From RYN-428 sp035551995 (lineage in GTDB: Bacteria > Planctomycetota > Phycisphaerae > Tepidisphaerales > Tepidisphaeraceae), in assembly GCA_035551995.1 (NCBI GenBank), contig DASZME010000022.1:8219-72218 (forward strand): a stretch of 64,000 nt of DNA. The letters run 5' to 3'. Both the position numbers and the translations under genes were made by a program. Below the pieces are notes generated by a model. It was not told the origin of the DNA, made no database searches, and saw nothing but the letters and a program-made list of their open reading frames with translations. Of this stretch, positions 45,273 to 56,400 are shown piece after piece (position 1 is the stretch's first letter; each line of letters starts with the position of its first letter).

Positions 45273-47089
45273 TCCTTCAAAGACTTGTCAAATATTACGA
45301 TCGCATGGCCAGTGATCCGCGGTTGAGCCATGAGTTGGCCAAACCGGGGTACTCACTACAGAAGGTCAGTTTTTGTGTCGTTCTCGAACCCGACGGCACG
45401 CTTCAACAGTTTCAGTCACGGCTGGACGTGCAACAAAAGAGATCGTTTCCACCACACATGCTCGTTCCCGGACAATCAAAACCGCCGGGGGCTGGGATCA
45501 ATCCTTGCTTCTTATGGGATAATTCCGCATATGTGATTGGCTTCAAACTAGAAGACCCAAAGCCGCAACGCACCATCGAGTCATTCGAGGCATTTCGTGA
45601 GCGCCACCTAGTCGTGGAGCAGCAAATTCACGTCCCCGCATTTAGCGCCGTTTGCACATTCCTGAGAAATTGGGCGCCAGAAAAATCCGTCGAACACATC
45701 GCCGATCTTAAAGACATTGTATCCAGTTTTGGGGTGTTTCGCATCGCAGGTACTCATGGGTTCGTACATGACGATCCCGGAGTTGTCGCATTTTTGGCGG
45801 CCCAGAGCACGGAGGGCGCTGACGCGACTCGCGGCCTGTGCCTCGTCTCCGGTCAAGAGGAGGTGATCGCCCGACTGCATGAGCCGAAGATCAAGGGTGT
45901 GCGCGGCGGACAGTCGTCCGGCGCGTTGCTCGTCTCATTTAATGCCGATGCCTACAAGTCGCTGGGTAAGGATCAAAGCTATAACGCACCAGTTAGCGCC
46001 AGTGCGACTTTCAAATACGCCAACGGTCTCAACTATTTACTCGCCCGCAACGACCGCCGATTCTTCCTTGGCGATGCAACGGTCATATTTTGGGCCGAAC
46101 GCCGAACGGAGTTAGAAGAATTTGCCAGCGACATTTTCGGTGACGCGCCGCCACCGCAGGACGACGCCCCACCGGAGGACAAACGACGCGCTGAGCAAGT
46201 TCGTCTTTTCCTTTCGCAAGTGCGTGATGGATACGCGAGCGGCGAAGCAATTGATGCGGAGGATGCGACGGGTTTCTACATGCTTGGCTTGTCGCCCAAC
46301 GCATCGCGCATTTCCGTTCGCTTTTGGGAAGACACTACTGTCGGCGAAATGAAAAAGCATTTAGCGCAACACATGCAAGACATTGATCTCATCGGCGCGC
46401 GTGAAGGCGATATGCCGCTGATGATTCGTCGAATCGTTCTTGCCACCGGTCGTGCTGAAACCGACCCGAAAGGACGTCTCAAGAACTATGACGCGGATTC
46501 CGTTCCTCCGTTGCTAGCGGGGGCCGTCGCGCGTGCGGTCCTTCACGGCGGGCCTTATCCTCAAATGCTTTTGGCCGCCATGATCAATCGCTTGCGCGCG
46601 GACGGCATAATCAGCCATCCGCGCATCGCAACCATCAAAGCGTGTATTGTTCGAAAGTCCCGTCTTCAAGGCAAACGCAAGGAGGTACCTGTGGCACTCG
46701 ATGTAAATCGTCCCGACCCACCCTACGTCACCGGGCGACTATTCGCCCTTTTGGAAAAGATCCAATCCGATAGCGCCGGTGGCGCCCTGAATACAACGAT
46801 CAAGGATCGTTATTTCTCCGCCGCCAGTGCAACCCCAGGCACGGTCTTTCCACGCCTTATCCGCCTGAGTCAACACCATATGGCGAAGATGGAAACTGGA
46901 CAGAAGGTTTATTACGAAAAATTGCTTGGGGAGGCAATTAATAAACTCGATGGTTTCGCCCGCCATCTCAACCTCGAAGATCAAGGGCTGTTCGCTGTCG
47001 GATACTTTCACCAACGCCAGAGTCTATTCACTAGCAAGAAAAAGAAAGAAGGAGAAACCAATGAGCATGCCACTTCAGCATCGGTATGA
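45269..47089 (+). CDS. cas8c: Cas8c (Csd1), large Cascade subunit
   Basis: A 606-residue large subunit of type I-C Cascade, which reads the PAM and holds the target. Family marks include LVKYYDRMA near the start, FLWDNSAYVIGF, GVRGGQSSGALLVSFNADA, and RISVRFWEDTTVGEM. The GTG start has AAGGAGG seven bases upstream and overlaps cas5 by four bases. Its 3' part contains an internal start for the small subunit Cas11c. The gene overlaps cas7 by 29 bases. Confidence 0.95.
   Translation: MILQRLVKYYDRMASDPRLSHELAKPGYSLQKVSFCVVLEPDGTLQQFQSRLDVQQKRSFPPHMLVPGQSKPPGAGINPCFLWDNSAYVIGFKLEDPKPQRTIESFEAFRERHLVVEQQIHVPAFSAVCTFLRNWAPEKSVEHIADLKDIVSSFGVFRIAGTHGFVHDDPGVVAFLAAQSTEGADATRGLCLVSGQEEVIARLHEPKIKGVRGGQSSGALLVSFNADAYKSLGKDQSYNAPVSASATFKYANGLNYLLARNDRRFFLGDATVIFWAERRTELEEFASDIFGDAPPPQDDAPPEDKRRAEQVRLFLSQVRDGYASGEAIDAEDATGFYMLGLSPNASRISVRFWEDTTVGEMKKHLAQHMQDIDLIGAREGDMPLMIRRIVLATGRAETDPKGRLKNYDADSVPPLLAGAVARAVLHGGPYPQMLLAAMINRLRADGIISHPRIATIKACIVRKSRLQGKRKEVPVALDVNRPDPPYVTGRLFALLEKIQSDSAGGALNTTIKDRYFSAASATPGTVFPRLIRLSQHHMAKMETGQKVYYEKLLGEAINKLDGFARHLNLEDQGLFAVGYFHQRQSLFTSKKKKEGETNEHATSASV
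46691..47089 (+). CDS. cas11c: Cas11c small subunit from an internal start in cas8c
   Basis: In-frame GTG at 46691 inside cas8c, with a strong AAGGAGG (46679-46685) five bases upstream. It would give a 132-residue, mainly helical protein starting at ALDVNRPDPPYVTGRLFALL. In other type I-C systems the small subunit is made by just such an internal start in the 3' third of cas8c and is needed for DNA binding by Cascade. The site, spacing and length all fit. Translation is inferred. Confidence 0.8.
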   Translation: MALDVNRPDPPYVTGRLFALLEKIQSDSAGGALNTTIKDRYFSAASATPGTVFPRLIRLSQHHMAKMETGQKVYYEKLLGEAINKLDGFARHLNLEDQGLFAVGYFHQRQSLFTSKKKKEGETNEHATSASV

Positions 47090-47966
47090 TTTCGTCTACT
47101 TGTTCGACGTGATCGATGGAAATCCTAACGGGGATCCTGACGCCGGTAATCTGCCGCGAGTTGACGCGGAGACCAGCCAGGGGCTTGTGACGGACGTTTG
47201 CCTTAAACGAAAGGTTCGAAACTATGTCGGCCTCGTGCATGGCGAGCAGCCGCCGTACGAGATTTATGTCAAAGAGAAAGCTGTGCTCAATCGGCAGCAC
47301 GACCGCGCCTACAAGGCGCTCTCGCTCGATTCGAAGGATCGTAAAGCTAAAGGCAAAGACAAGGCGGACGAAGATCGGAAGCTAACTCAGTGGATGTGCG
47401 CGAACTTTTTCGACGTAAGAACTTTCGGCGCCGTTATGACTACGGAGGTTAACTGCGGCCAAGTGCGCGGCCCTATCCAATTAACTGTTTCCAGAAGCAT
47501 CGATCCCATTATTGCTCAAGAACACGCAATTACGCGCTGCGCGGTCGCGACCGAGCGCGAGGCGGAGAAGCAGGAGGGGGACAATCGAACGATGGGAAGA
47601 AAATTCACAGTTCCATACGGCCTATACCGCGGCTTCGGCTACATCAATCCCTCGCTCGCCGATCCGCAAACCGGGACCGGATTTAGTCAAGAAGATTTGA
47701 TGTTGTTCAAGAAAGCCCTCAATGGAATGTTCGAGAATGATCGGTCGGCAGCGCGTGGCAGGATGTCGCCGGTTCGCTGCATTGCCTTCCGTCACGAAAA
47801 CAAACTTGGGAATGCGCGTGCCGACCAACTATTTGCTCGCGTGAACGTGGAGTTAAAGGAGGACTTGAAAAACGACAAGCGGCCACCCCGTTCCAAAGAA
47901 GACTATGTCATTACTGTCGCGAAGAGCGATCTCCCCGAAGGTGTCACTATAGAGGAATGGGTGTAG
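47061..47966 (+). CDS. cas7: Cas7 (Csd2), Cascade backbone
   Basis: A 301-residue RAMP protein that forms the helical backbone along the crRNA spacer. The start MSMPLQHRYDFVYLFDVIDG and NPNGDPDAGNLPRVDAET are typical of Csd2. MTTEVNCGQVRGPIQLTVSR and TVPYGLYRGFGYINP are further landmarks. The ATG follows AAGGAG by six bases and lies inside the end of cas8c. The kink of Cas7 over the guide explains why every sixth base is unread. Confidence 0.96.
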   Translation: MSMPLQHRYDFVYLFDVIDGNPNGDPDAGNLPRVDAETSQGLVTDVCLKRKVRNYVGLVHGEQPPYEIYVKEKAVLNRQHDRAYKALSLDSKDRKAKGKDKADEDRKLTQWMCANFFDVRTFGAVMTTEVNCGQVRGPIQLTVSRSIDPIIAQEHAITRCAVATEREAEKQEGDNRTMGRKFTVPYGLYRGFGYINPSLADPQTGTGFSQEDLMLFKKALNGMFENDRSAARGRMSPVRCIAFRHENKLGNARADQLFARVNVELKEDLKNDKRPPRSKEDYVITVAKSDLPEGVTIEEWV

Positions 47967-48712
47967 TCGTGTATGACGAAGATGACCTTCTCCCCATCAG
48001 CGCCCTACAGCACCTGCTGTTCTGCCCCCGGCAATGCGCGCTGATTCATGTGGAAAGGCTCTGGGCTGAAAACAGTTTGACGCTCGAAGGGCGGCATCTG
48101 CATGAGAAGGCGGACGCCGGGAAGGGCGAATCGCGGAAGCGAAATGTCCGAAGCGGGTTGGGGCCGGCGGCTCAATCATCGCTGCGAATCTCTCGCGGCC
48201 TGATGCTGCGGTCGTTGCAACTTGGACTCTACGGCAAAGCCGATGTCGTCGAATTCCTGGCGGCGCCCACGGGGCCGGAGGCTGCGCCGAATTGCCCTCC
48301 CGGCGACATGGCTCAGCGCGGAGCGGCCATTCCCTTTCCCGTCGAATACAAACGCGGCAAGCCGAAGAAAAATCGCTGCGACGAAGTTCAACTTTGCGCC
48401 CAGGCGTTGTGTCTGGAAGAAATGCTCGGCATGCCGGTACCCGATGGCGCGCTGTTTTATGGCACAACCCGCAGACGCATGGACGTGGCGTTCGATGAGC
48501 CGCTCCGATCGCTCACCCGGCGGCTGATTGGCCAGCTTCGGGAAATGGTGGATACCAGCCGCACGCCGCCGGCGGTGAGGGAGAAGAAGTGTGAGCGGTG
48601 TTCGCTGCTGCATCTTTGTTTGCCGGAGGCACGGCCGGGGACGGATGCGGCCAGCCGATACCTCCGGCGGGCGGTGAGACAGGCGCTGGCGGAATTGCCG
48701 GCCGACGAGTGA
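47957..48712 (+). CDS. cas4: Cas4 nuclease
   Basis: A 251-residue RecB-family nuclease of the adaptation module that selects and trims prespacers so that they carry the PAM. Fe-S cluster Cys: FCPRQCALIH near the N-terminus and CERCSLLHLC near the C-terminus. Nuclease motifs: GRHLHEKAD, GKADVVEF (Asp) and VEYKRGKPKKN (ExK), then QLCAQALCLEEML. It overlaps cas7 by ten bases. Confidence 0.95.
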   Translation: MGVVVYDEDDLLPISALQHLLFCPRQCALIHVERLWAENSLTLEGRHLHEKADAGKGESRKRNVRSGLGPAAQSSLRISRGLMLRSLQLGLYGKADVVEFLAAPTGPEAAPNCPPGDMAQRGAAIPFPVEYKRGKPKKNRCDEVQLCAQALCLEEMLGMPVPDGALFYGTTRRRMDVAFDEPLRSLTRRLIGQLREMVDTSRTPPAVREKKCERCSLLHLCLPEARPGTDAASRYLRRAVRQALAELPADE

Positions 48713-48721
48713 ATGGGAGTT

Positions 48722-48842
48722 GGGATGACAGGGTGACATGTGACAAGTGACATGTGCCATGTGACAAGTCGTAAGCGACATTTTCAGGCGAATCTGCGTG
48801 ACAACTAACAACCAGCAACTAGCAACCAGCAACTAACAACTC
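48722..48842 (+). repeat. Repeat-rich spacer inside the cas operon
   Basis: Between cas4 and cas1 are two kinds of short repeats: GTGACATGTGACAAGTGACA with CATGTGCCATGTGACAAG, and ACAACTAACAACCAGCAACT with AGCAACCAGCAACTAACAAC. The second belongs to the GTTAGTTG family seen after nuoE and nuoF. Other neighbours in this operon overlap or nearly touch, so this 139-bp gap looks like an insertion. cas1 has no visible ribosome-binding site after it. Confidence 0.7.
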
Positions 48843-48851
48843 ATTTTCCCC

Positions 48852-49946
48852 ATGAAGCATCACCTCAACACTCTATTTATTCAGACGCAAGGAACCTACC
48901 TTGCCAAGGAGGGCGAAGCGGTGCTCGTGAAGGTAGATAAGAAGGTCCTGCTTCGGGTGCCGGTGCATAACCTCGGCGGCATTGTCTGTTTCGGCCGGGT
49001 TGGCCTCAGTGCCAGCTTGATGGGACTCTGCGGCGAGCGCGGCGTGGCGATCTCCATGCTCTCCGAAAGCGGCATGTTTCGCGCCCGCATCAACGGGTTT
49101 ACCAGCGGCAATGTGCTGCTTCGCCGCCAGCAATACCGCCTGACCGACGATTCCGCCGGCGCGGCGAGCATCGCGCGAGCCATTGTGTCGGCGAAAGTGG
49201 CCAACGGACGATCGGTTTTGCTGCGGACATTGCGCGATAATTCGGACTTGCCGGGGAAGGCCGACGTGGACGCCGCGGCTCGGCGGATGGCGATGGCGCT
49301 GGAGCAACTGCAACCGCCGTTGCCGTCGCAGACGGCCGCGCCGCTATCGCTGGATTCGGTTCGCGGGTTGGAAGGTGAAGCGGCCAACACCTATTTTGGC
49401 GTGTTCGATCATCTGATTATCGCACAGAAGCCGGAGCCGAATCGTGAACAGTCGGCCACAGGCGCATCGGCGGGGTTTGCATTTCGCACGCGTAGTCGGC
49501 GGCCGCCGTTGGATGCGGTGAATGCGTTGCTGTCGTTTCTTTACGCGATGCTTGGGCACGATGCCCGCTCGGCGTGCGAATGCGTCGGATTGGATCCGCA
49601 GGTGGGTTTCCTGCATCGCGATCGGCCGGGGCGAGCGGGATTGGGACTGGATCTGATGGAGGAATTTCGGCCATACCTTGCCGATCGGCTGGCGCTGTCG
49701 CTCATCAATCGTCGGCAGGTTTCTCCCGCCGGATTTACCGTCACTGAGAGCGGCGCCGTCAGCATGGACGACGCCACCCGCAAGGCGGTCATCTCCGCCT
49801 ATCAAAAACGCAAGCAGGAGCAGGTTGTTCACCCGTATCTTGGCGAAAAGGTTAGCGTTGGCCTGCTCATCCACCTGCAGGCCCGACTCATGGCTCGCCA
49901 CATCCGCGGCGAGCTCGACGCCTACCCGGCTTTCATCTGGAAATGA
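48852..49946 (+). CDS. cas1: Cas1 integrase (type I-C)
   Basis: A 364-residue spacer integrase. Landmarks: LNTLFIQTQGTYLAKEGEAV at the start, HNLGGIVCFGRVGLS, and the catalytic residues in RGLEGEAANTYFGVFD (Glu), VGFLHRDRPGRAGLGLD (His) and LMEEFRPYLADRLALSL (Asp/Glu). All catalytic residues look intact. With Cas2 and Cas4 it should add spacers next to the leader. Cas2 starts three bases later. Confidence 0.96.
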   Translation: MKHHLNTLFIQTQGTYLAKEGEAVLVKVDKKVLLRVPVHNLGGIVCFGRVGLSASLMGLCGERGVAISMLSESGMFRARINGFTSGNVLLRRQQYRLTDDSAGAASIARAIVSAKVANGRSVLLRTLRDNSDLPGKADVDAAARRMAMALEQLQPPLPSQTAAPLSLDSVRGLEGEAANTYFGVFDHLIIAQKPEPNREQSATGASAGFAFRTRSRRPPLDAVNALLSFLYAMLGHDARSACECVGLDPQVGFLHRDRPGRAGLGLDLMEEFRPYLADRLALSLINRRQVSPAGFTVTESGAVSMDDATRKAVISAYQKRKQEQVVHPYLGEKVSVGLLIHLQARLMARHIRGELDAYPAFIWK

Positions 49947-49949
49947 CCC

Positions 49950-50240
49950 ATGATGGTTCTTGTCACATACGATGTGTCAACGGTGACGCCGCAGGGGCGC
50001 AAACGCCTCGGCAAGGTCGCCAAGGCGTGCCTGGATTATGGGCAGCGTGTGCAGAATTCCGTTTTCGAATGCCAGGTATCGCCGGACCAATGGACCGCGC
50101 TGCGCCTGCGGCTGATGGACCTCTTCAACCCCAAGGAAGACAGTCTCCGTTTCTATTTTCTCGGCGCCAACTGGCAACGCCGGGTGCAACATCATGGAAC
50201 AAAGCCGTCGGTTGATTTAGAGGGGCCGTTGATTTTGTGA
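49950..50240 (+). CDS. cas2: Cas2 adaptation protein
   Basis: A 96-residue ferredoxin-like protein that bridges two Cas1 dimers in the integration complex. LVTYDVSTVTPQGRKRL holds the conserved Asp, and RVQNSVFECQVSPDQW and FYFLGANW are typical of type I-C Cas2. A second ATG directly follows the first. It is the last gene before the leader. Confidence 0.95.
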   Translation: MMVLVTYDVSTVTPQGRKRLGKVAKACLDYGQRVQNSVFECQVSPDQWTALRLRLMDLFNPKEDSLRFYFLGANWQRRVQHHGTKPSVDLEGPLIL

Positions 50241-50480
50241 AGCATAATCATGGCATTTGACATCCATCAATTTCGTTGGGCGGGATTTTGGTTTCCCGCC
50301 GACGCGAACCTTCAGCGCGCACGAGATTCGTGCAACGTTCGCGGTAGGGATTAAATGCTGTTGTTATTACAGGTTACATTCAACGCTAATGAAGGAGCAG
50401 GCGATCGCTAGCATTAGATCACTGGGGTTCGCGTTCGCGTGAATGTTGAACGTTGTTGGATCATCGGTTACAAGCGAAGC
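50241..50480 (+). promoter_or_regulatory. CRISPR leader
   Basis: 240 bp without a gene between cas2 and the first repeat, AT-richer than the array. It contains a hairpin GGCGGGA/TCCCGCC (about 50279-50302). TTGACA is at about 50257, but I could not place a convincing -10 box. New spacers should enter at its right edge. Confidence 0.8.
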
Positions 50481-53400
50481 GTCGCCCGTTCACGCGGGCG
50501 TGGATTGAAACTTCGAGAGTCATATCGAGTCTCCTGTTAATTCGGGTCGCCCGTTCACGCGGGCGTGGATTGAAACCAGAGCCAAGCCATTCGATCTCTG
50601 AGGGATTCGCGTCGCCCGTTCACGCGGGCGTGGATTGAAACACGGCGCGTGTCCACATCGCAACGGCCCAAGCCAGTCGCCCGTTCACGCGGGCGTGGAT
50701 TGAAACTTGGCGCCCGCGTTCACGATCTTCATGAGCGTCGGTCGCCCGTTCACGCGGGCGTGGATTGAAACAGCCGCTGATTGGGAAATCGCTCGCCATC
50801 GTTTCGTCGCCCGTTCACGCGGGCGTGGATTGAAACCGTGCTTGCCGACTCTCGCGGTTTTCCGTTTTTGGTCGCCCGTTCACGCGGGCGTGGATTGAAA
50901 CCATACTGGCCGGCGGCTCGCGGAATCGCCCTACGGTCGCCCGTTCACGCGGGCGTGGATTGAAACTCGCCGAGGGCAAGCCAAAGCAAAAACGGCATCG
51001 CGTCGCCCGTTCACGCGGGCGTGGATTGAAACCGGTCAGCTACGCCCTTGGCGCCGCGGCCAAGGAAGTCGCCCGTTCACGCGGGCGTGGATTGAAACCT
51101 TGAACGTCACCGACGACAGCTCCGGATTCGGTGTCGCCCGTTCACGCGGGCGTGGATTGAAACCGTGCCAAGATATCAGCATCGCCGGAAGCGGAATCGT
51201 CGCCCGTTCACGCGGGCGTGGATTGAAACCGTTCATCGGCGACAAGGCGGTTTCACCGACCCGTCGCCCGTTCACGCGGGCGTGGATTGAAACTACCGTC
51301 GACGCCGCACTCAATTTAATGGGCGACGTCGCCCGTTCACGCGGGCGTGGATTGAAACGCTTTGACGATCGGGGGATCGACAACCGGAGCGATGTCGCCC
51401 GTTCACGCGGGCGTGGATTGAAACCATGCTATCGCCTCGGATACGTATGCGAAACAAGGTCGCCCGTTCACGCGGGCGTGGATTGAAACGTCGTCAGGCC
51501 GCTCATGAATTTTCGATCGATGGTGTCGCCCGTTCACGCGGGCGTGGATTGAAACACAATAAAAAACGGACGCCACTCCACCGCGTCAAGTCGCCCGTTC
51601 ACGCGGGCGTGGATTGAAACGTTTTTTACTCGCGCCCACTCTTCCGGTGTGATCGTCGCCCGTTCACGCGGGCGTGGATTGAAACCGACTGGATCAGCGC
51701 CGGTGGAACGGCGGAACAGCGTCGCCCGTTCACGCGGGCGTGGATTGAAACCATCTCCGAGCACGCACCGCTCCCTCACGAATTTGTCGCCCGTTCACGC
51801 GGGCGTGGATTGAAACCTAGAACGTCGAGTTAAGGAGTTCGCGCTGATGGTCGCCCGTTCACGCGGGCGTGGATTGAAACTCGAAACAGCGGTTCGCCGC
51901 CACCTCAAATATATGTCGCCCGTTCACGCGGGCGTGGATTGAAACAAGAATACGTCATCACTGGAACGCCACGGCAGATGTCGCCCGTTCACGCGGGCGT
52001 GGATTGAAACGTTATGGCACACGGCACATAAGGCTTGGTGGTTGGTCGCCCGTTCACGCGGGCGTGGATTGAAACCGGCCGCAGCTTTGGATATCGCGAT
52101 CGGCGGCGGTCGCCCGTTCACGCGGGCGTGGATTGAAACTTGTCAGACGTTTGGTTTGAGCGTCTTGGAGTGGTCGCCCGTTCACGCGGGCGTGGATTGA
52201 AACGAGATCGTCCGGGAGGCCGACGTATGTTTGAGCGCGTCGCCCGTTCACGCGGGCGTGGATTGAAACTATCCAAAAGCGACGTATTGCCCAGATTTCG
52301 TAACGTCGCCCGTTCACGCGGGCGTGGATTGAAACTTTGTCTGTTCACCCTCTCGGCATAGCTGTATTAGTCGCCCGTTCACGCGGGCGTGGATTGAAAC
52401 CGATTATCAGGCAAAGGGAGAAAAACGCAGCGATGTCGCCCGTTCACGCGGGCGTGGATTGAAACAATACAAGCAGCGAGTCGATAAGCGCGCCGACGCG
52501 TCGCCCGTTCACGCGGGCGTGGATTGAAACCAGTGACCTACTTTCCGCGACGGCCAGGCGATCCGGTCGCCCGTTCACGCGGGCGTGGATTGAAACGAGA
52601 AAACGCCGCCGCTGACGATCGGCATGATTTGGGTCGCCCGTTCACGCGGGCGTGGATTGAAACGCCGTGAAAGGCGATGGCGGGTCTCAAATAACTTGTC
52701 GCCCGTTCACGCGGGCGTGGATTGAAACGTCGAACGGCGTATATAAGATGCTCGTCAGCCATGTCGCCCGTTCACGCGGGCGTGGATTGAAACGGTCCAC
52801 CGTCCAGGTGCGGTTGCAAAAATCGAGTCGCCCGTTCACGCGGGCGTGGATTGAAACACCGTTCCGACGCCGGTAGCCGCGGCGCCTTCGCGTCGCCCGT
52901 TCACGCGGGCGTGGATTGAAACGCAGAAGCCGCCGAATGTATTTCCGCCGCTGGTAGTCGCCCGTTCACGCGGGCGTGGATTGAAACTTTTCGATGGCGA
53001 AAGACTGCCTACCAGTTTCGCGGTCGCCCGTTCACGCGGGCGTGGATTGAAACACGTTACGACCTTTCGCCGCGTGGGCGGCAATGCGTCGCCCGTTCAC
53101 GCGGGCGTGGATTGAAACGTCGAACGGCGTATATAAGATGCTCGTCAGCCATGTCGCCCGTTCACGCGGGCGTGGATTGAAACCAATATTCGGTTGGGCT
53201 CAGCGGGGCGAGGGATACGTCGCCCGTTCACGCGGGCGTGGATTGAAACCAGACGCCGGCGGGAATCTCGCTGATCGGCGCGGTCGCCCGTTCACGCGGG
53301 CGTGGATTGAAACCATTAGTTCCTGATTCGCTTTGCGGGCGCTTTGGTCGCCCGTTCACGCGGGCGTGGATTGAAACGCGAAATCCCAGCAGGACATATT

Positions 53401-56400
53401 GCCGTCCATCTGGTCGCCCGTTCACGCGGGCGTGGATTGAAACATCGTTGCGATCAACGATCGTTGCGGCGACGAGAGTCGCCCGTTCACGCGGGCGTGG
53501 ATTGAAACAGGTATCCGTGATGACGACGCCGCGACGAATCAAGTCGCCCGTTCACGCGGGCGTGGATTGAAACCTGAAGCTGCTTATCGTCCATCTGGTC
53601 GGGCACGTCGCCCGTTCACGCGGGCGTGGATTGAAACTGGCCGCGCGCAATTTTGCACAGAGATTGTAAAGGTCGCCCGTTCACGCGGGCGTGGATTGAA
53701 ACTCCGAGACGCAGTCGGTGATCAATCCCGCCGTCAAGGTCGCCCGTTCACGCGGGCGTGGATTGAAACCATGTGTCCTTGAGTAGAGGGTCGCCCGCTT
53801 ACGCGTCGCCCGTTCACGCGGGCGTGGATTGAAACTCTTAGACCGCTTCGGAAAGAGTGCCTTTTGAGGTCGCCCGTTCACGCGGGCGTGGATTGAAACC
53901 GGCCACGCCCGGCGACGTAGAGCTAACGTCGCGTCGCCCGTTCACGCGGGCGTGGATTGAAACTCTGACAGCTCCCGCACTGGTAGGCAGGGGTTAGTCG
54001 CCCGTTCACGCGGGCGTGGATTGAAACGAATCTTGCCCTGCTGCGCGAGTCGCAGGATCGGTCGCCCGTTCACGCGGGCGTGGATTGAAACAGATTTAGA
54101 CTTTAATACTTAAGATGTCCCGGAGGTCGCCCGTTCACGCGGGCGTGGATTGAAACCAAAATGCTGCGCGACCTGGCGAAGAAGCTCGGGTCGCCCGTTC
54201 ACGCGGGCGTGGATTGAAACATCTAATATTTTCCGCTCGCCTCGAAAGGGGCGGGTCGCCCGTTCACGCGGGCGTGGATTGAAACATTGATGCGATGCCG
54301 CTCTCGCTCTAGCCGCTTCGTCGCCCGTTCACGCGGGCGTGGATTGAAACCGTCGAGCTGCGGAGACAGCGTAGCGCCAAGACCGGTCGCCCGTTCACGC
54401 GGGCGTGGATTGAAACAATTAATTCGGCATCGGCGGGCGGCGTCGTGCCCGTCGCCCGTTCACGCGGGCGTGGATTGAAACCCTGATCGAGCCTACCATT
54501 CGCTCGAAGCTTACGGTCGCCCGTTCACGCGGGCGTGGATTGAAACTGAAACTACAGAGCAACACCGGAACGTAAAATGGCGTCGCCCGTTCACGCGGGC
54601 GTGGATTGAAACTGGAGCAAGGTGTCGAAAAAATGCGGTCGATATGGTCGCCCGTTCACGCGGGCGTGGATTGAAACCGTCTATCAATCCTAACTTGATA
54701 GCCTCGGCGGCGTCGCCCGTTCACGCGGGCGTGGATTGAAACCGCTGGCCACCGGGTTGTTTTCTACCAAGCTCCGGTCGCCCGTTCACGCGGGCGTGGA
54801 TTGAAACTGAAAGGGATTCGGAAATGAGCGAGACACGCAATGTCGCCCGTTCACGCGGGCGTGGATTGAAACTCTATTTGCTTTGATGGACATAAGACGA
54901 CCAGCCTGTCGCCCGTTCACGCGGGCGTGGATTGAAACTTTTAGACCGTTTCGGAAAGAGTGCCTTTTGTGGTCGCCCGTTCACGCGGGCGTGGATTGAA
55001 ACAAGTATTGCTCCATACGGATCGGCGGATGTGGGTGTCGCCCGTTCACGCGGGCGTGGATTGAAACAGTTTCACGCCAAGCTCATTCAGCCCAAGCTTG
55101 GGTCGCCCGTTCACGCGGGCGTGGATTGAAACTTCGATTCGGTCCCGGTGCGGCTCGATTGATGGTGTCGCCCGTTCACGCGGGCGTGGATTGAAACCGG
55201 ACAAGATCGCGGAGAAGTTCATCGCATCGGGTCGCCCGTTCACGCGGGCGTGGATTGAAACCGGACAAGCCGAAGATCAAGGTCGTGACGATGGAGTCGC
55301 CCGTTCACGCGGGCGTGGATTGAAACCATGCTCACGCCGCTCAAAACCTTAATGACCAGGTCGCCCGTTCACGCGGGCGTGGATTGAAACCATTTTCCCG
55401 CGCCGCCTGGATTGCATGTTGCAGTCGCCCGTTCACGCGGGCGTGGATTGAAACCGACGATCGTGATCTTGCCCGGAACACTGGTCCCGTCGCCCGTTCA
55501 CGCGGGCGTGGATTGAAACCGTCGTTGGTCAGCCGGCGAATGACGATTGCGACGTCGCCCGTTCACGCGGGCGTGGATTGAAACCACTCGCCGTTATAGG
55601 CGGTGTCGTCGAATACGGTCGCCCGTTCACGCGGGCGTGGATTGAAACGGTCGATGGTCAGCATGTCCTCGCCGCTGATGCACGTCGCCCGTTCACGCGG
55701 GCGTGGATTGAAACCCACTCAAGAATCAGCGACGTGTATTTCTGCCGGGTCGCCCGTTCACGCGGGCGTGGATTGAAACCGTGAATGTCCATAAACTTTC
55801 GCAGGATGAAGCCGTCGCCCGTTCACGCGGGCGTGGATTGAAACTTGACCAAAAAATGATTTGCGAAATTTAAGGTAAGTCGCCCGTTCACGCGGGCGTG
55901 GATTGAAACTTTGATTTCTTGCTGCCCATCTTTGACGCATCGATGTCGCCCGTTCACGCGGGCGTGGATTGAAACCTAATCCCGGACAAAAATATTTCGA
56001 CACCACGCTGTCGCCCGTTCACGCGGGCGTGGATTGAAACGTCGAAAGAAGTCCCTAAAGAAGACAGTCGGCGTGTCGCCCGTTCACGCGGGCGTGGATT
56101 GAAACAGGTTGCGCGTGTGATCGATCGTGCAATTTTGAAGTCGCCCGTTCACGCGGGCGTGGATTGAAACATCGACGAAGCTCACCGAATTCCGCTGAAA
56201 GACGCGTCGCCCGTTCACGCGGGCGTGGATTGAAACCGGAGACGTCATAAATATTTCGGCGGACGACTTGGTCGCCCGTTCACGCGGGCGTGGATTGAAA
56301 CCTTATTCCGCCGCCGGGGAATCTCGCCGGCCAGGGTCGCCCGTTCACGCGGGCGTGGATTGAAACATCGATTCCGGCGCAAGACGCCGTGACGTTTCCG

